Shown here: piece by piece, positions 11,266-22,700 of the stretch
Position numbering within the stretch: the first letter of the stretch is position 1
Layout: every line of letters starts with the position of its first letter
From: Fragum whitleyi
Lineage: Eukaryota; Mollusca; Bivalvia; Cardiida; Cardiidae
Length of the DNA: 64,000 nt
NCBI GenBank assembly: GCA_948146395.1
Contig: OX411559.1
Span: 32,986,715 to 33,050,714, forward strand
Direction of reading: 5' to 3'
Notes under the pieces: generated by a model
Told to the model about the DNA's origin: nothing
What the model saw: only the letters and a program-made list of their open reading frames with translations
Databases searched by the model: none
Position numbers and translations under genes: made by a program

Positions 11266-11873
11266 TTTCAAATCTTTGTTGCTGATACCTTTTCAGAGGA
11301 TCAGTAAGCTAACATAATTTCCATTTTAACCTTGAAATTGTTGAAATATTTATTGCAATCCAATAAAAGCTAGAATTAACAATTTATATTCTTAAAATAT
11401 ATTCTTATGTTTTTATGTTCTTAAAACATTTCTAAAGTTGGCAAACAATTGGCCTTTACTTATTTGAGACAATATTTCAAGTCCTGGATTTTTAAATTGA
11501 AATTCTATAATAGTCAGTTTGAATTCACAAGCACATATATCTTTTCTTAAAGCTCACGACTACGAGAAAATCAATACCAGGATAAAATCTGGTTTTGTTC
11601 ATCACAATGGTCACCGACCCTATATGACTTTGTTGATTGTCAAGCTCTTAAAAATTTCTATTACGCCTTCGTTTGAAATTTAAAAGCAGCTGTCTTACAG
11701 ATGACAGTGTCCTTAGGGGTATAATAATCTTATTGAATAGTATCGTTTATGGTTTCCGAAACAATAATTACGATAACACATTTTGGTGATTTGAATAATG
11801 CTTATGTTCAAAATTTCGATTAACCTTGATTAAAGCTTTTTGCATTAAAGTAAAGGTCTGAATCTTCGTTTTT
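11266..11873. other. Non-coding stretch
   Basis: AT-rich sequence with no gene, and no repeat recognised apart from homopolymer-rich patches. Confidence 0.4.
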
Positions 11874-13240
11874 AGCTCCACTGGCTGAAAGCCACTGGGG
11901 CTATTGTCATGGCGTTTGTGTCTGTCGTGCGTCCGTCTGTCCGTCCGTGCGTGCGTGCGTCCGGTCGTAAACTTTTCTTTAAAAATCTTCTCCTCAGAAA
12001 CTACTGGATGGATTTCAACAAAACTTCACAGGAATGATCCTTGGGTGACCCTCTTTCAAAGTTGTTCAAGAAATTTTGATCCAATGAAAAACATGGATTT
12101 AATGGGCGTGGCTTATTTCCAAATATGGTAAAAAGTGAGTTTTCTCAGATTCTAATCAATGGATACCAATTAAATTTCACATGAATAATCCTTGGGTGAC
12201 CCTTTATCAGTCTACAAAAAATCATTGTGATCGGATGGAAAATATGCATTTTATGGGCGGAGGTCATTTCTCTATATGTTATATAGTGGAAACTTTGAAA
12301 ATCAATTTCTCTTAATCTAACTGATGGATATCTACCAAATTTCACTTAAATGATCCTTGAGTGACCCTTTATCAGTCTACAAAAAATCATTGTGATTGGA
12401 TGAAAAATATGTATTTTATGGGCGGAGGTCATTTCTCTATAAGTTATATAGTGGAAACTTTGAAAATCAATTTCTCAGGATGTAACTGATAGATATCAAC
12501 CAAATTTCACTTGAAGGATCCTTGAGTGACCCTTTATCAGTCTACAAAAAATCAATGTGATTGGATGGAAAATATGCATTTTATGGGCGGAGGTCATTTC
12601 TCTATAAGTTATATAGTGGAAACTTTGAAAATCATTTTCTCAGAATGTAACGGATGGATATCAACCAAATTTCACTGGAATGATCCTTGAGTAACACTTT
12701 ATCAATTTACCAAAAATTATTTTGATTGGATGAAAAATATGCATCTTATGGGCAGAGGTCATTTCTCTATATGTTATATAGTGGAAACTTTGAAAATCAT
12801 TTTCTCAGAATTTGATTTTTGGATATCAATTAAATTTCACTGGAATGATACTTGAGTGACCCTTTATCAGTGTACCAAAAATTATTTTTATTGGAAGAAA
12901 AATATACATTTTATGGGTGGAGGTCAATTCTCAATATGTTAAATAGTGGAAACTATGAAAAACATTTTCTCAGAATGTAAATGATGGATATCAATCAAAC
13001 ATTTTTGGTAAGATCTTTGGGTGACCCATTATCATGCAGTCAAAAATTATTTTGATTTAATGAAAAATATGTCTTTTAAAAGCAGAGGTCATTTCTCTAT
13101 CTGTTATATAGTTGAAACTTTGAAAATCATTTTCAACATCAGTAGAACCCAAAATATCTAAAAATCTAGTCAAAACATTTATTTGCTTTTACAAGAATTT
13201 CAAGCCTGTGGAGCGACTCAAGCCATTCATGGCTTTCTAG
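11874..13240 (+). mobile_element. Helentron-like element, family A, copy 1
   Basis: The 5' end is agctccactggctgaaagcc after a T run. It is followed by a (GTCC/GTGC)n-type run and then an array of units about 164 bp long (12191, 12355, 12520, 12684, 12850 and 13018 begin equivalent cctttatcag segments). A unique tail follows, then GTGGAGC at 13208-13214, which is the inverse of GCTCCAC at the 5' end. The last part is a hairpin with AAGCCAT/ATGGCTT arms (13220-13235) ending in CTAG at 13240. Helitrons end in a 3' hairpin followed by CTRR, and Helentron-derived elements, including the bivalve pearl family, add subterminal inverted repeats and internal tandem repeats. The assignment is an inference from these termini, as no Rep/helicase frame is present. 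Short frames at the start come from the conserved 5' end. Confidence 0.65.
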
Positions 13241-13987
13241 TCTCAGAATGTTACTGATGGATATCAACCAAATTTCACTGGAATGATCCTTGAGTGACCC
13301 TTTATCAGATTACAAAAAATCATTTTGATTGGATGAAAAATATGCATTTTATGGGCGGAGGTCATTTCTCAATTTGTTATATAGTGGAAACTTTGAAAAT
13401 CATTTTCTCAGAATGTAACTGATGGATATCAACCAAATTTCACTGGAATGAACCTTGAGTGACCCTTTATCGGTGTACCAAAAACTATTTTGATTGGATG
13501 AAAAATATACATTTTATGGGCAGAGGTCATTTCTCTATATGTTATATAGTGGAAAATTTGAAAATCATTTTCTCAGAATGTAACTGATGGATATCAACCA
13601 AATTTCACTGGAATGAACCTTGAGTGATTCTTTATCAGTGTACCAAAAACTATTTTAATTGGATGAAAAATATTCATTTTATGGGTAGAGGTCAATTATC
13701 AATTTGTGAAATAGTGGAAACCATGAAAAACATTTTCTCATAATGTAACTGATGGATATCAATCAAACATTTTTGGTATGATCTTTGGGTGACCCATTAT
13801 CATGCAGCCAAAAATTATTTTGATTTGATGAAAAATATGTCTTAATAGCAGAGGTCATTTCTCTATCTGTTATATAGTTGAAACTTTAAAAATCATTTTC
13901 AACATCAGTAGAACCCCAAATATCTTAAAATCTAGTCAAAACATTTATTTGTTTTACAAGAAATTCAAGCCTGTGGAGCGACTCTAG
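13241..13987 (+). mobile_element. Second repeat block and second, hairpin-less tail of family A
   Basis: Immediately after the CTAG at 13240 the sequence restarts in mid-unit (tctcagaatgttactgatgg). It runs through about four more 164-bp units and repeats the same tail (catcagtagaaccccaaata ... gcctgtggagcgactctag). The 18-or-so bases holding the terminal hairpin are missing between gactc and tag. This looks like a duplication of the array plus tail, followed by loss of one hairpin. Confidence 0.65.
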
Positions 13988-14385
13988 TTAATGTTTTGTG
14001 CGAAAGATATCAGATATAAGTCAAAGATAGATAAAAGTGATTACAGGTAATATTGTGTATAAGTTGATTTGGGCAAAGCATTTCGAATTCTAAACTTTAA
14101 TTAATATAATTTTTGATTTGGGAAAGGTCATGAAGTATCGAACTACTCTTACATGAGAAAACTGATGAATTATTGGATCTACCTGATTTTTTGTCTTGAG
14201 AGCTGCTTTCAATAAAAATATTTCAAATCTTCCAAGAAACAAATTAACTAAAGGCACTTGTACAGAGCGAAAAGGATGGCTAAAATGATATCGTCTGCTG
14301 GTTTTGAGACATGGACTGTCAGACAGACGGAAATTGGAGACGAAAACTAATGAATCAAATGGGTATGCAGACAGTAAATGGAATT
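13988..14385. other. Non-coding stretch
   Basis: No gene was seen. The segment 14255-14365 (gatatcgtctgctggttttg ... actaatgaatcaaa) is a distant relative of 15880-15968. Confidence 0.35.
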
Positions 14386-14387
14386 AA

Positions 14388-14567
14388 AGAATAATTGTAT
14401 GGAATCCTGATTATTGCGTCAAATCATGAACATATCGAATTTAACCTTTCTGACTTTACCTGACCTATTATCTAGACAAGTGGAAAAGAAAAATTGTACA
14501 GAATCCTGATTATTGCATCAAATCATGAACATATTAGAAGAAACCTTTCTGAATTGACCTACTATTT
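14388..14567 (+). repeat. Two-copy tandem duplication, about 103-bp period
   Basis: Segments ggaatcctgattattgcgtc + aaatcatgaacatat (near 14401) and agaatcctgattattgcatc + aaatcatgaacatat (near 14504) are near-identical and both are followed by aacctttctga. The second copy runs into a SINE fragment. Confidence 0.7.
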
Positions 14568-14722
14568 CCCCGACGACGGCACTCATTCTTTCCGGCTTTT
14601 TGTTGTCCACCAATTGATTGATTATCGTAGACCTATATGGTTTAGCAGATGGAGGTTAGGAAAGGGTGTAATGGTAGTACTTGTGTGAGAATTACCAGGA
14701 ATCCATTGTAAGGTACTTAATC
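14568..14722 (+). mobile_element. SINE-A, 5'-truncated
   Basis: It starts within the end of the tRNA-like head (ccccgacgacggcactcatt). It continues with the family body: tcgtagacctatatgg, agatggaggttaggaaaggg, taccaggaatccattgtaag. The tRNA A and B boxes are missing, so it is transcriptionally dead. The 64-codon frame at 14494 lies across this boundary and is not a gene. Confidence 0.7.
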
Positions 14723-15400
14723 CTTAGCGAAATAAATGGAATATTATCGGAAGAGGAGTAAACCCCTATTCAATAAAAAATGTTCTGTGATCCATTCATT
14801 GTTCAAAAAAATCCGAGGAAGATGAATAAAACTGTTAAAAAAATAGAATCAATTGTTTACAGGACAAAATGCAGGTCTGCAAGTAGTTATTATTGATTTG
14901 TCTGATATGAAAGTCTGCAATACTGACAAATTATTTTTGTTTTCTATGAGAAATTTATTTGTGTCTGGTAAAGCTCTTAGATCAAGAAATATAGGAGAAA
15001 ATCTCGAGGGAATGAGGCAGGTTTAGATTTTCCAGGAGACGATAATGAGATAAAAATGTAACTGTCTGTTGCTCCAAATATCCAGACGGAAAGTTTTCCA
15101 CTTGTGTAAATTTAAATTTAGAAATATATAATACGTTCTTAGTGTAATGTATGAAAAAAATATCGAACGAAGTTGGAAGAATTGATAATTGTCGAGGCTC
15201 GTATTACCTCCATTTGCCTTGATTTTGTCTATGTTTCTAACATACATTGCAAGTTTCCAAAAATAACCGCATTATGTCACTGTTCTAAAAATACCCATGT
15301 AATATCTTAAAAAAAACATATGGGTTATTATCACACTGATATTTGTATATTTAAAAGATAACTTACAGAATGGCATCGATAAAACATTAAACCTTAGGAT
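14723..15400. other. Non-coding stretch
   Basis: AT-rich, with no gene or shared repeat recognised. Confidence 0.4.
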
Positions 15401-15402
15401 TT

Positions 15403-15712
15403 GAAAACCATTGGCCCATTTTAAAAGATGGGAATTCAAATGGAAAAGGTTAACCCATAAACTAAAACAATAAAATTTCCTACCCTATTCTGACACAATT
15501 GTTTCCGAAAAAAGATCTTTGAAGTGTATTGATTGTTTTGGTTACACATTTGTAAACCATTGCATTGGCCCATTTTAAAAGTTGCGAATTCAAATGGAAA
15601 AAGTTAACCCATAAAGTAAAATAATAAAATTTCCTACCCTATTCTGACTCAAATATTTCCGAAAAAGATCTTTGAAGTGTATTGATTGTTTTGGTTACAC
15701 ATTTCTACAGAC
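15403..15712 (+). repeat. Two-copy tandem duplication, about 154-bp period
   Basis: ttggcccattttaaaag occurs at 15411 and 15565. The following text, including aaaggttaacccataaa, aaatttcctaccctattctg, aagatctttgaagtgtattg and attgttttggttacacattt, is repeated with few changes. The copies are young by eye. Confidence 0.8.
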
Positions 15713-16567
15713 AGAAAACTTTGAGTGTAAGATGCACTCATTTAGATCGGCTTTACAACCCATCCAGTTTATAATTAAGTTATTTTGGTTGATGATTATA
15801 ATACTAGATGAACTTCTAAAGATAACTGACAATCGTGAAAGAAAAAGGCAGGTTCTGATTGCACTAGGAGAAAAAAGACAAAAAAAGCGATACCGTCTGC
15901 TGCCTGAAGCTACCAGACAAGGAATATCAGATCAAGGGAAATTTGCGCTTATAACTAATGAATCAAAATAATACATAGACATAACATTTACACGGAACAA
16001 TACGAACATTTCGGAAATCAAAGCTGTGCTTCGATTGAGGTGTAAATTGCACCGTGCGATGGTCTTTGATATAAATAAAATTATGACATCAATAGAGAAG
16101 GTCACAGGAGAGCGAGGTGGCATGAAGTCCAGCGCGTAAGTCTCGAGTACTTTCCAGAAAAAAATATGTATCATAACTCCAAATTAATTACAAAACGAAT
16201 TAAGAATCATAATTATTGAAAATCTATTAGCTGTTAAAAATAACTTCCATTTTTAATTGGTATTTGCCATGCCATTCAATGGAATTTCAATAAAATATAT
16301 TTTCAGATTAGTCTTAAACTATTTCCTGTCGATTTCCTTTCGAATAATAAGCAATTCCGTTTTTGTAAAAGTATGCTCTCAACTTGGATAAATTTGTGAA
16401 ATGGTTAGTGGGTGTTTTTATTTGGATAAACTGTGAGACCTATTATTATCTGAATATTTAGCTTACATATTTTAGCTTTCATATGTTAATTCATATTTAC
16501 TGTGTAAAATTTAACACTAAAACAAATTAAAGGAATACTTACTTCGCTTAACAATTTATAGATATAT
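15713..16567. other. Non-coding stretch with a 99-codon frame of doubtful reality
   Basis: A frame at 15672-15971 (+) begins inside the tandem duplication and ends in a Lys/Arg-rich stretch (RERKRQV, EKRQKKRYR). It has no splice support or recognised domain. A diverged relative of its end lies at 14255-14365 without an open frame, so a repeat origin is more likely. Confidence 0.35.
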
Positions 16568-16797
16568 TTAACCCTTTGCTGTTTAATCCCTGCTTTTTAC
16601 GTGCCTGTGATTTTATTATTGAGAAAAAAATGGGGGAAAAGAAGAAATTGCTTCTGACAAGCAATTTCTTCTTTTTTTCACACTATTTTCTACCCTACTG
16701 AATGGTTATTTTTCAAATTAAATCCACATTTAATTTTCGTCTGCAACACCTTTGAAATTGGATAGGTCCGAAATTTTGTAAAAAAGGAAAGTGTTAA
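16568..16797. mobile_element. TTAA MITE family P1, copy 2
   Basis: It is flanked by TTAA at 16568-16571 and 16794-16797, with ends CCCTTTGCTGTTTAA and AAAAGGAAAGTG. The central hairpin pairs agaagaaattgcttctgaca with agcaatttcttctttttt. It is inserted in the opposite orientation to the copy at 17430, less than 1 kb away. Confidence 0.8.
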
Positions 16798-17429
16798 GCA
16801 AACAAATGGATCCTTTGTGCTGGCTAGTTGTTACTTGCATTGTTTGGCTTATTGATTGGTTAATTGTTTGATTCTTTGATTGGTTTCATATACAAACAAA
16901 TTATCTTTCATCTCCACTTACCATTCACTTCATGAATCTTTCATATATACCTAACTTGTGCCATATTGAATCTAGTAACTAAACATTTTTTCGTCTTTAA
17001 TGGCTGTCGAAACAGTAATATAATTTATGTAATAGTACTCCCATGTAAGCTAAATCATGTTAGGTGTTATATTTAAAACCTTCGTATTTCCTCTAGTTTG
17101 AAAAATCGTTTGCGCAGGTTCCACCTCATAAAATTGTTGAAAATTATCGCGTTAAACTTTAAATGACTGATCATCTTCAAAAACAAACACGCACTCAAAA
17201 ACGTAATCATACATTGTAAATCTAGCCCAATGAAATCATATATTTCTTTTGCTACATCAATAATATACAGGACATTAAACACTGTGAAGAATTCTTCTGG
17301 GGGAATATTATTATGTGAAACAATTAGCAAAAATATGAAAGAAAAAAATATTAGATGTAAATGACACTAACAGTGCCACTAGTGGGTTATTTGATTTAGT
17401 TACACTCCTGTCAACCTTTGTATCCTTAT
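16798..17429. other. Non-coding stretch between two P1 MITEs
   Basis: No gene was seen; the 85-codon minus-strand frame at 17073-17330 has no recognised motif. Confidence 0.4.
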
Positions 17430-17657
17430 TTAAACCTTTCCTGATTTACAAAATTTTGGACCTGTCCAAATTCAAAGGTTTTGCAGATGAAAATTTAAAG
17501 TGGATTTAATTTAAAAATCAACCTTTCAGTAGGGTAGAAAATAGTGTGGAAAAGAAGAAATTGCTTGTCAGAAGCAATTTCTTCTTTTTTCACAATGTTT
17601 TCTCAATCATAAAATCACAGGCACGTAAAAAGCAGGGATTAAACAGCAAAGGGTTAA
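17430..17657. mobile_element. TTAA MITE family P1, copy 3
   Basis: TTAA at 17430-17433 and 17654-17657. The left terminus has ACC where other copies have CCC. The internal sequence (ttttggacctgtccaaattc, gtagggtagaaaatagtgtg) matches copies 1 and 4 in the same orientation. Confidence 0.8.
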
Positions 17658-17897
17658 ACCTAAAGGTGTATGCTTAATGTCCTTGTACTGTCACATGACA
17701 AAATGGTACCTTTACAAATGTTCTTCTAGGCATGATGTTCTGAAAAGCTTATTGCTTGGATAAAATGCGATGAATGCTTTGGCAGGGGATATATGAATTA
17801 TAGATACATTTTTATGTAGTTCTTTCTGCAATATTTCTCAATTACATGACTGAATTACAAAAGTGGCTCCAAATAATCGATCTTGATCATAAGGTCA

Positions 17898-18170
17898 GCC
17901 GCCGTATAAGCACAGTTGGTAGCGTCGGACTGTCAATCTAGAGGTCCCGGGTTCGATCCCCGACGGCTGCACTCATTCTTTCCGATTTTTTGTCTGTCTT
18001 TAATGGGTAGAAAATCGTAGACCTTTGTAAGATAGCAGCTGGAGGCTAGGAAAGGATGTGATGGTAGTACTAGAGAAATACCAGGAATCCATCGTGAGGT
18101 GCTCCAGCCGCCGCTATATAACTGAAATGATGTTGAAAGCGGCGTAAAACTCAATTCAATCAATCAACTT
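17898..18170 (+). mobile_element. SINE-A, full length
   Basis: The tRNA-like head has a possible A box (gcacagttggtagcg) and a B box (gggttcgatcccc, close to GGTTCRANYCC), and its ends pair in an acceptor-like stem. The body reads ctcattctttccga, gtagaccttt, gctggaggctaggaaagg, ataccaggaatccatcgtga and gctccagccgccg. The tail is gttgaaagcggcgtaaaact with a TCAA-type simple end. A Pol III-type SINE would be copied by a partner LINE in trans; no LINE is seen here. Confidence 0.85.
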
Positions 18171-18249
18171 GATCGCAAGTTCAGTTATTATTTTAATTAG
18201 CAAAGGTTATAAAAGTATCTATAAAACATATCCTAATGGATTCACTGTA

Positions 18250-18398
18250 AACAACGTAGCAGCTGGAGGCTAGGGAAGAATGAAAGTACTGGTAGTACTG
18301 GTCCAAGAAATACCAGGAATCTATTGTATGGTGATCCAGTCGACGTGATATAACTAAACGATTGTTGGAGCTGCGTAAAACCCCATTCGAATAAACAT
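18250..18398 (+). mobile_element. SINE-A, 3' fragment
   Basis: The fragment starts in the middle of the body (gtagcagctggaggctaggg) and ends in gttggagctgcgtaaaaccc. The head is missing, so it is a 5'-truncated copy. Confidence 0.7.
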
Positions 18399-18759
18399 AT
18401 CACTGAAAACGAGTTCATTTCACGTCAATAGACAGTTAAGGATATTTTCATGCATGAAAGCGTTCTTTAGCCTTGCCACTGGCTAATATGCAGGTAAAGT
18501 GGACATACTTTCTAGCTCGGTGTCAATCTCTGTTATACTTCAATAAGCTTTTTTAATTTTGTAGTACATTAAGCAATATCATATAGGGCTACAGATAGAG
18601 GGAAAAATTTGGATTTTAAACTCTATTATTTCAACAATTCTCGCACTATTCCTTTATTGTGGGTTGTCATTGGAATCGTCTTAATCTTGCAGTACCCCCC
18701 TTTATCTGAACCCCTGATTTTAAAACCTTTTTCCCTTTGTCGGAAGTAGACTTATTTTT
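18399..18759. other. Non-coding stretch with a fragment of family S at about 18580-18740
   Basis: The words acagatagagggaaaaattt, ttggattttaaactc and attggaatcgtcttaatct recall 23425-23580 and 58560-58740. No gene was seen. Confidence 0.4.
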
Positions 18760-19780
18760 AGCTCCACTGGCTGAAAGCCACTGGGGCTATTGTCATGGCG
18801 TTGTGTCCGTCGTGCGTCCGTCCGTCCGTGCGTCCGTGCGTGCGGTCGTAAACTTTTTCTTTAAAAATCTTCTCCTCAGAAACTACTGGATGGATTTCAA
18901 CCAAACTTCACAGGAATGATCCTTTGGTGACCCTCTTTCAAAGTTGTTCAAGAAGTTTTGATCCAATGAAAAACATGGATTTAATGGGCGTGGCTAATTT
19001 CCAAATATGGTAAAAAGTGACTTTTCTCAGGTTCTAATCAATGGATACTAATAAAATTTTACGTGACTGATTCTTAGGTGACCCTTTATCAGTCTATTAA
19101 AAATTATTTTGATCAGATGAAAAATATGCATTTTATGGGCGGAGGTCATTTATCTATATGTTATATAGTGGAAACTTTGAAAATCATTTTCTCAGAAACT
19201 AACTGATAGATATTAACCAAATTTTACATGATGGATCCTTGGGTGACCCTTTATCAGTCTACCAAAAATTATTGTGGTTGAATGAAAAATGTGTATTAAA
19301 TGGGCGGAGGTCATTTCTCTATTTGTTATTTAGTGGAAACTTTGAAAATCATTTTCTCAGAATGAAAGTGATGGATATCAACCAAATTTCACAAGAATGA
19401 TCCTTAAGTGATTCTTAATCAGTCTATTAAAAATGTTTGTGCTCGGATGAAAAATCTGTATTTTATGGGCGGAGGTCATTTCTCTCTATGTTATATAGTG
19501 GAAACTTTGAAAATCATTTTCTCAGAATGTAATCAATGGATATCAATCAAACTTCATTAGTATGATCCTTGGGTGATCCATTATCATGCAATTATCGTGA
19601 TCGGATGAAAATTATGTCTTTTATTGGCGGAGGTAATTTCTCTATTATGTTATAATAGTGGAAACTTTGGTAATCATTTCAACATAAATAGAACCCAAAA
19701 TATCTAAAAAATCTAGTCAAAACTTTGATTACAAGAATTTCAAGCCTGTGGAGCGACTCAAGCCATTCATGGCTTTCTAG
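18760..19780 (+). mobile_element. Helentron-like element, family A, copy 2
   Basis: The 5' end agctccactggctgaaagcc and the 3' end gtggagcgactcaagccatt + catggctttctag are nearly identical to those of the copy at 11874-13240. A GTCC run follows the 5' end, then about five units of about 164 bp. The subterminal repeats GCTCCAC/GTGGAGC and the 3' hairpin are intact, and the CTAG is followed by TT. The element is 1021 bp and has no frame beyond the conserved 5' end. Confidence 0.7.
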
Positions 19781-22700
19781 TTCAAATGGTGACTCCAAAA
19801 ATGTTTGTAATTTTTATACAAGGCAAAAACATTATCATCAGCATGTAAATGAACAATCATATACAAGTATCCCCTAGGAAAATATTCAGATTGTCATAAG
19901 TGTCGTAAGCTTTGCTCTTTATTACATATATCCATTGTTAAAATAATCATCAGTCGTAGTTTTCTGTATAATGCACCCATTTTTGTAGCATGAATGTTTA
20001 ACTCACATTTCGTATCAATTCACCATCAATATTCTTGATGTTTGATCTCAGTAACCAGTCTACCTCAATGTGAGAAATGTATGAACCATTATCGGTCTGT
20101 CATTTGTTAGAGTTAGCATTACTTGAAAATAAAGAATGTGTGTGTTTTAAACCCCCAAATTCAAATCGGAAAGTAAACAACATTTTAATTAAGGACTTAA
20201 TACAGATGTCAAGGTAATGGACTTTATACAGCTGTTAAGGTACACACTGAACAAGTTTTTTTTTTCGTAAATGATACCAACTTTAAGTAGTTGTGATTTT
20301 TCACTTCTAATTGCGAAGAGGTTTTAACATGTTAAAATAGTTGTCCACATATTCAAACATGTTGAACAAACTAAAACATTTTATATTTCATGAAAATTAC
20401 ATGGAGATACACGTAGAAAATGTGTTCATTTTTAGTCAGTAAGAACAAAGTAGCTACTATCTTCTGCTTGAATATATTATAATCTCGTAATTATTAATTT
20501 TGAATCAGATACTATGTTCTTTTGATTTTTCTCATATTTCCATGACACAAATTTAGTTCAATACCGTTCCTTATTGTTTTATTTAGAACGTAGTCTTTTT
20601 GTAGTTAAGTAGATCTTGTAGGTCGTTTTCATCTGTATTTTTAGCGTAAATAACTGTATACGAAAAAATGGTACAAGTGAATTAAAGAAAATTCTTTTGT
20701 AAATCTGGTTTTATTGACAAGAGTTGTATTTTTCGCCGAATGTGGCAACTGACTGAACGCTCGAAATCCAGGATGTCGCTTACTTTTTTGTACGATTGAA
20801 TAACAACAAATTGACGCAAAAGTGCATTCAGGTTTGAATTGCATATATAGGCACTTACTGCCTTTTGGTCTGTCAGACCCTACAAGCGAAAAATAACTGA
20901 CGTTATATAAACCCAGTTTATAGTATTTGGTAGAATAACTTTCATGGTGTGTGTTGCTTTGATCGCTTCAAGAAATCTAAGTGAGAAACTATTATTTAGT
21001 ATTTCATATGTGTTAAATGAAAATTTTAATCCTTAAAGGATGTGGTTTATGTAACGATTGTATTGATATAAAGCGAATTAACTAATGAGTTAAAGTGATA
21101 TCCTGCGATCTTTCCTTGGTATACCACGAATATTCTATAAATTGTTATGCTTGTTATGCATCTTCTGTGAAAAAGGAGTTTTGTTAGATAACACATTATC
21201 ATGAACGATAAGATAACCTTTACCCAAGGAATGCACCCGATTTATTGCTTATTATGGCGAAAATCCTCCGAGAAATTTTACTGTTTTGATAAAGAGGAGT
21301 ATGAGGGTTTCGCTGTAGGCAAACAAATTTTACAATTCGATGATGTCATTTAAGGTGTGAAAACCACAATGACCAAAATTCTATGGGTGTTTAAAGAAAG
21401 CCCTGGTAACGAATAAAATCGGTGGATAATAACTTGTGATAGGAATTACAACTACTTCTACAAGGAGAAGGAAGAGCTTGTTATGGTTTTCTAGAAAGTT
21501 TCTTGTTAAGTTGTATATATTTTAGTGTTTGATTATCAAACAGCATCGGTGAAATATTAAATGTGAAATCATGATTTCTTTTTTGTATTGTAAGACATTT
21601 GATATGAAAGACAGATTTTAAATATAGATTTTAAAGATAATTTTGAAATAAAAATCTAAGCGAAACCACATCTGGCAGATCAAACTTGTTTTGCTTGTTT
21701 CCATTTAACCAAATTATTCTCAATATGGTTTTAATGTGAATTCAAGACACAAATTAGGATTATTGTATATCTTCGTTTTTGAGAATTCTATGATAACAAG
21801 AGATATGCCTTTATCCGGTGACTTGTTATTCATTAGTTGTTGAATCAGATTGAGTGAATCATTAATAAATTAGATATAAGCACAAACCTGAAATGAATGT
21901 CATGATTAGTCAGATGTAAGTGTAAAGATGTGCTTGGTGCGATTATGAAGTACTTGGCTGTTCAAAAAGTTTGCATTTACTATTTATATGTGTTAAAAAA
22001 TTCACAACATTCTTCACCAAACGGGATGTCAAGTTATTTGATCTTGGAATAGGTATGTCAAGCAAGTCAAGAAAATGCTACTAATATTGTCACACTCAAT
22101 CATCTTTTAAATCAATTGTCGAAAGGGTGAAGGAGCAAAGTTTACTAGCAAAATGCAACAGTGCTGTCCGTGATATTTAAGGATTTTAATCTTGCAGATT
22201 GGGGTAGCTTTTTCCACATGGACATATGAAGTTTTATTTTCATCTGAATCATTGTTGAGGGCTAAGCGCTGTTTGTCTTATTCTCAGTAATAATTGATAT
22301 CAAAACCTGACATCCCTCGTAGAATCATACGATATTAGTAACGTTAATGTGCTTTAAGATAAGGAACTGGCTGTATGAAAACTGAAGGAGAGTGCCTTTT
22401 CCTATCCGTGGATGAATATTATCCCGGTGAATAAATTTTCCTTATAGCTATAGATTGGATATTGTTGGGTTAACGCTTTGTGATATGCTTTGGTTATTTG
22501 TGAAATGCTTATTGTTGCTTCTCATAACATTATAATTTACAATTAGTACAAGTTCACAATTAATTCATTTCTTTTCAAATAGGAATTCGCACCAATTGTA
22601 TTTACTTTGTCCTTCGTGGTTCACGAAAAAGTACTTTGGAGATCGAAGAGTGATTGCACCAAATAAATACATGTGGAAGATCATATATTAGCCTTTAGAA

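Noticed and set aside
11904..12131. Frame starting MSWRLCLSCVRLSVRACVRP, with a similar one at 18737
   Set aside because: Both are translations of the conserved 5' end of Helentron-like elements (GTCC/GTGC run), not genes.
15672..15971. 99-codon frame with a Lys/Arg-rich C-terminus
   Set aside because: It starts inside a tandem duplication, has no splice signals or known domain, and a diverged relative at 14255-14365 is not open.
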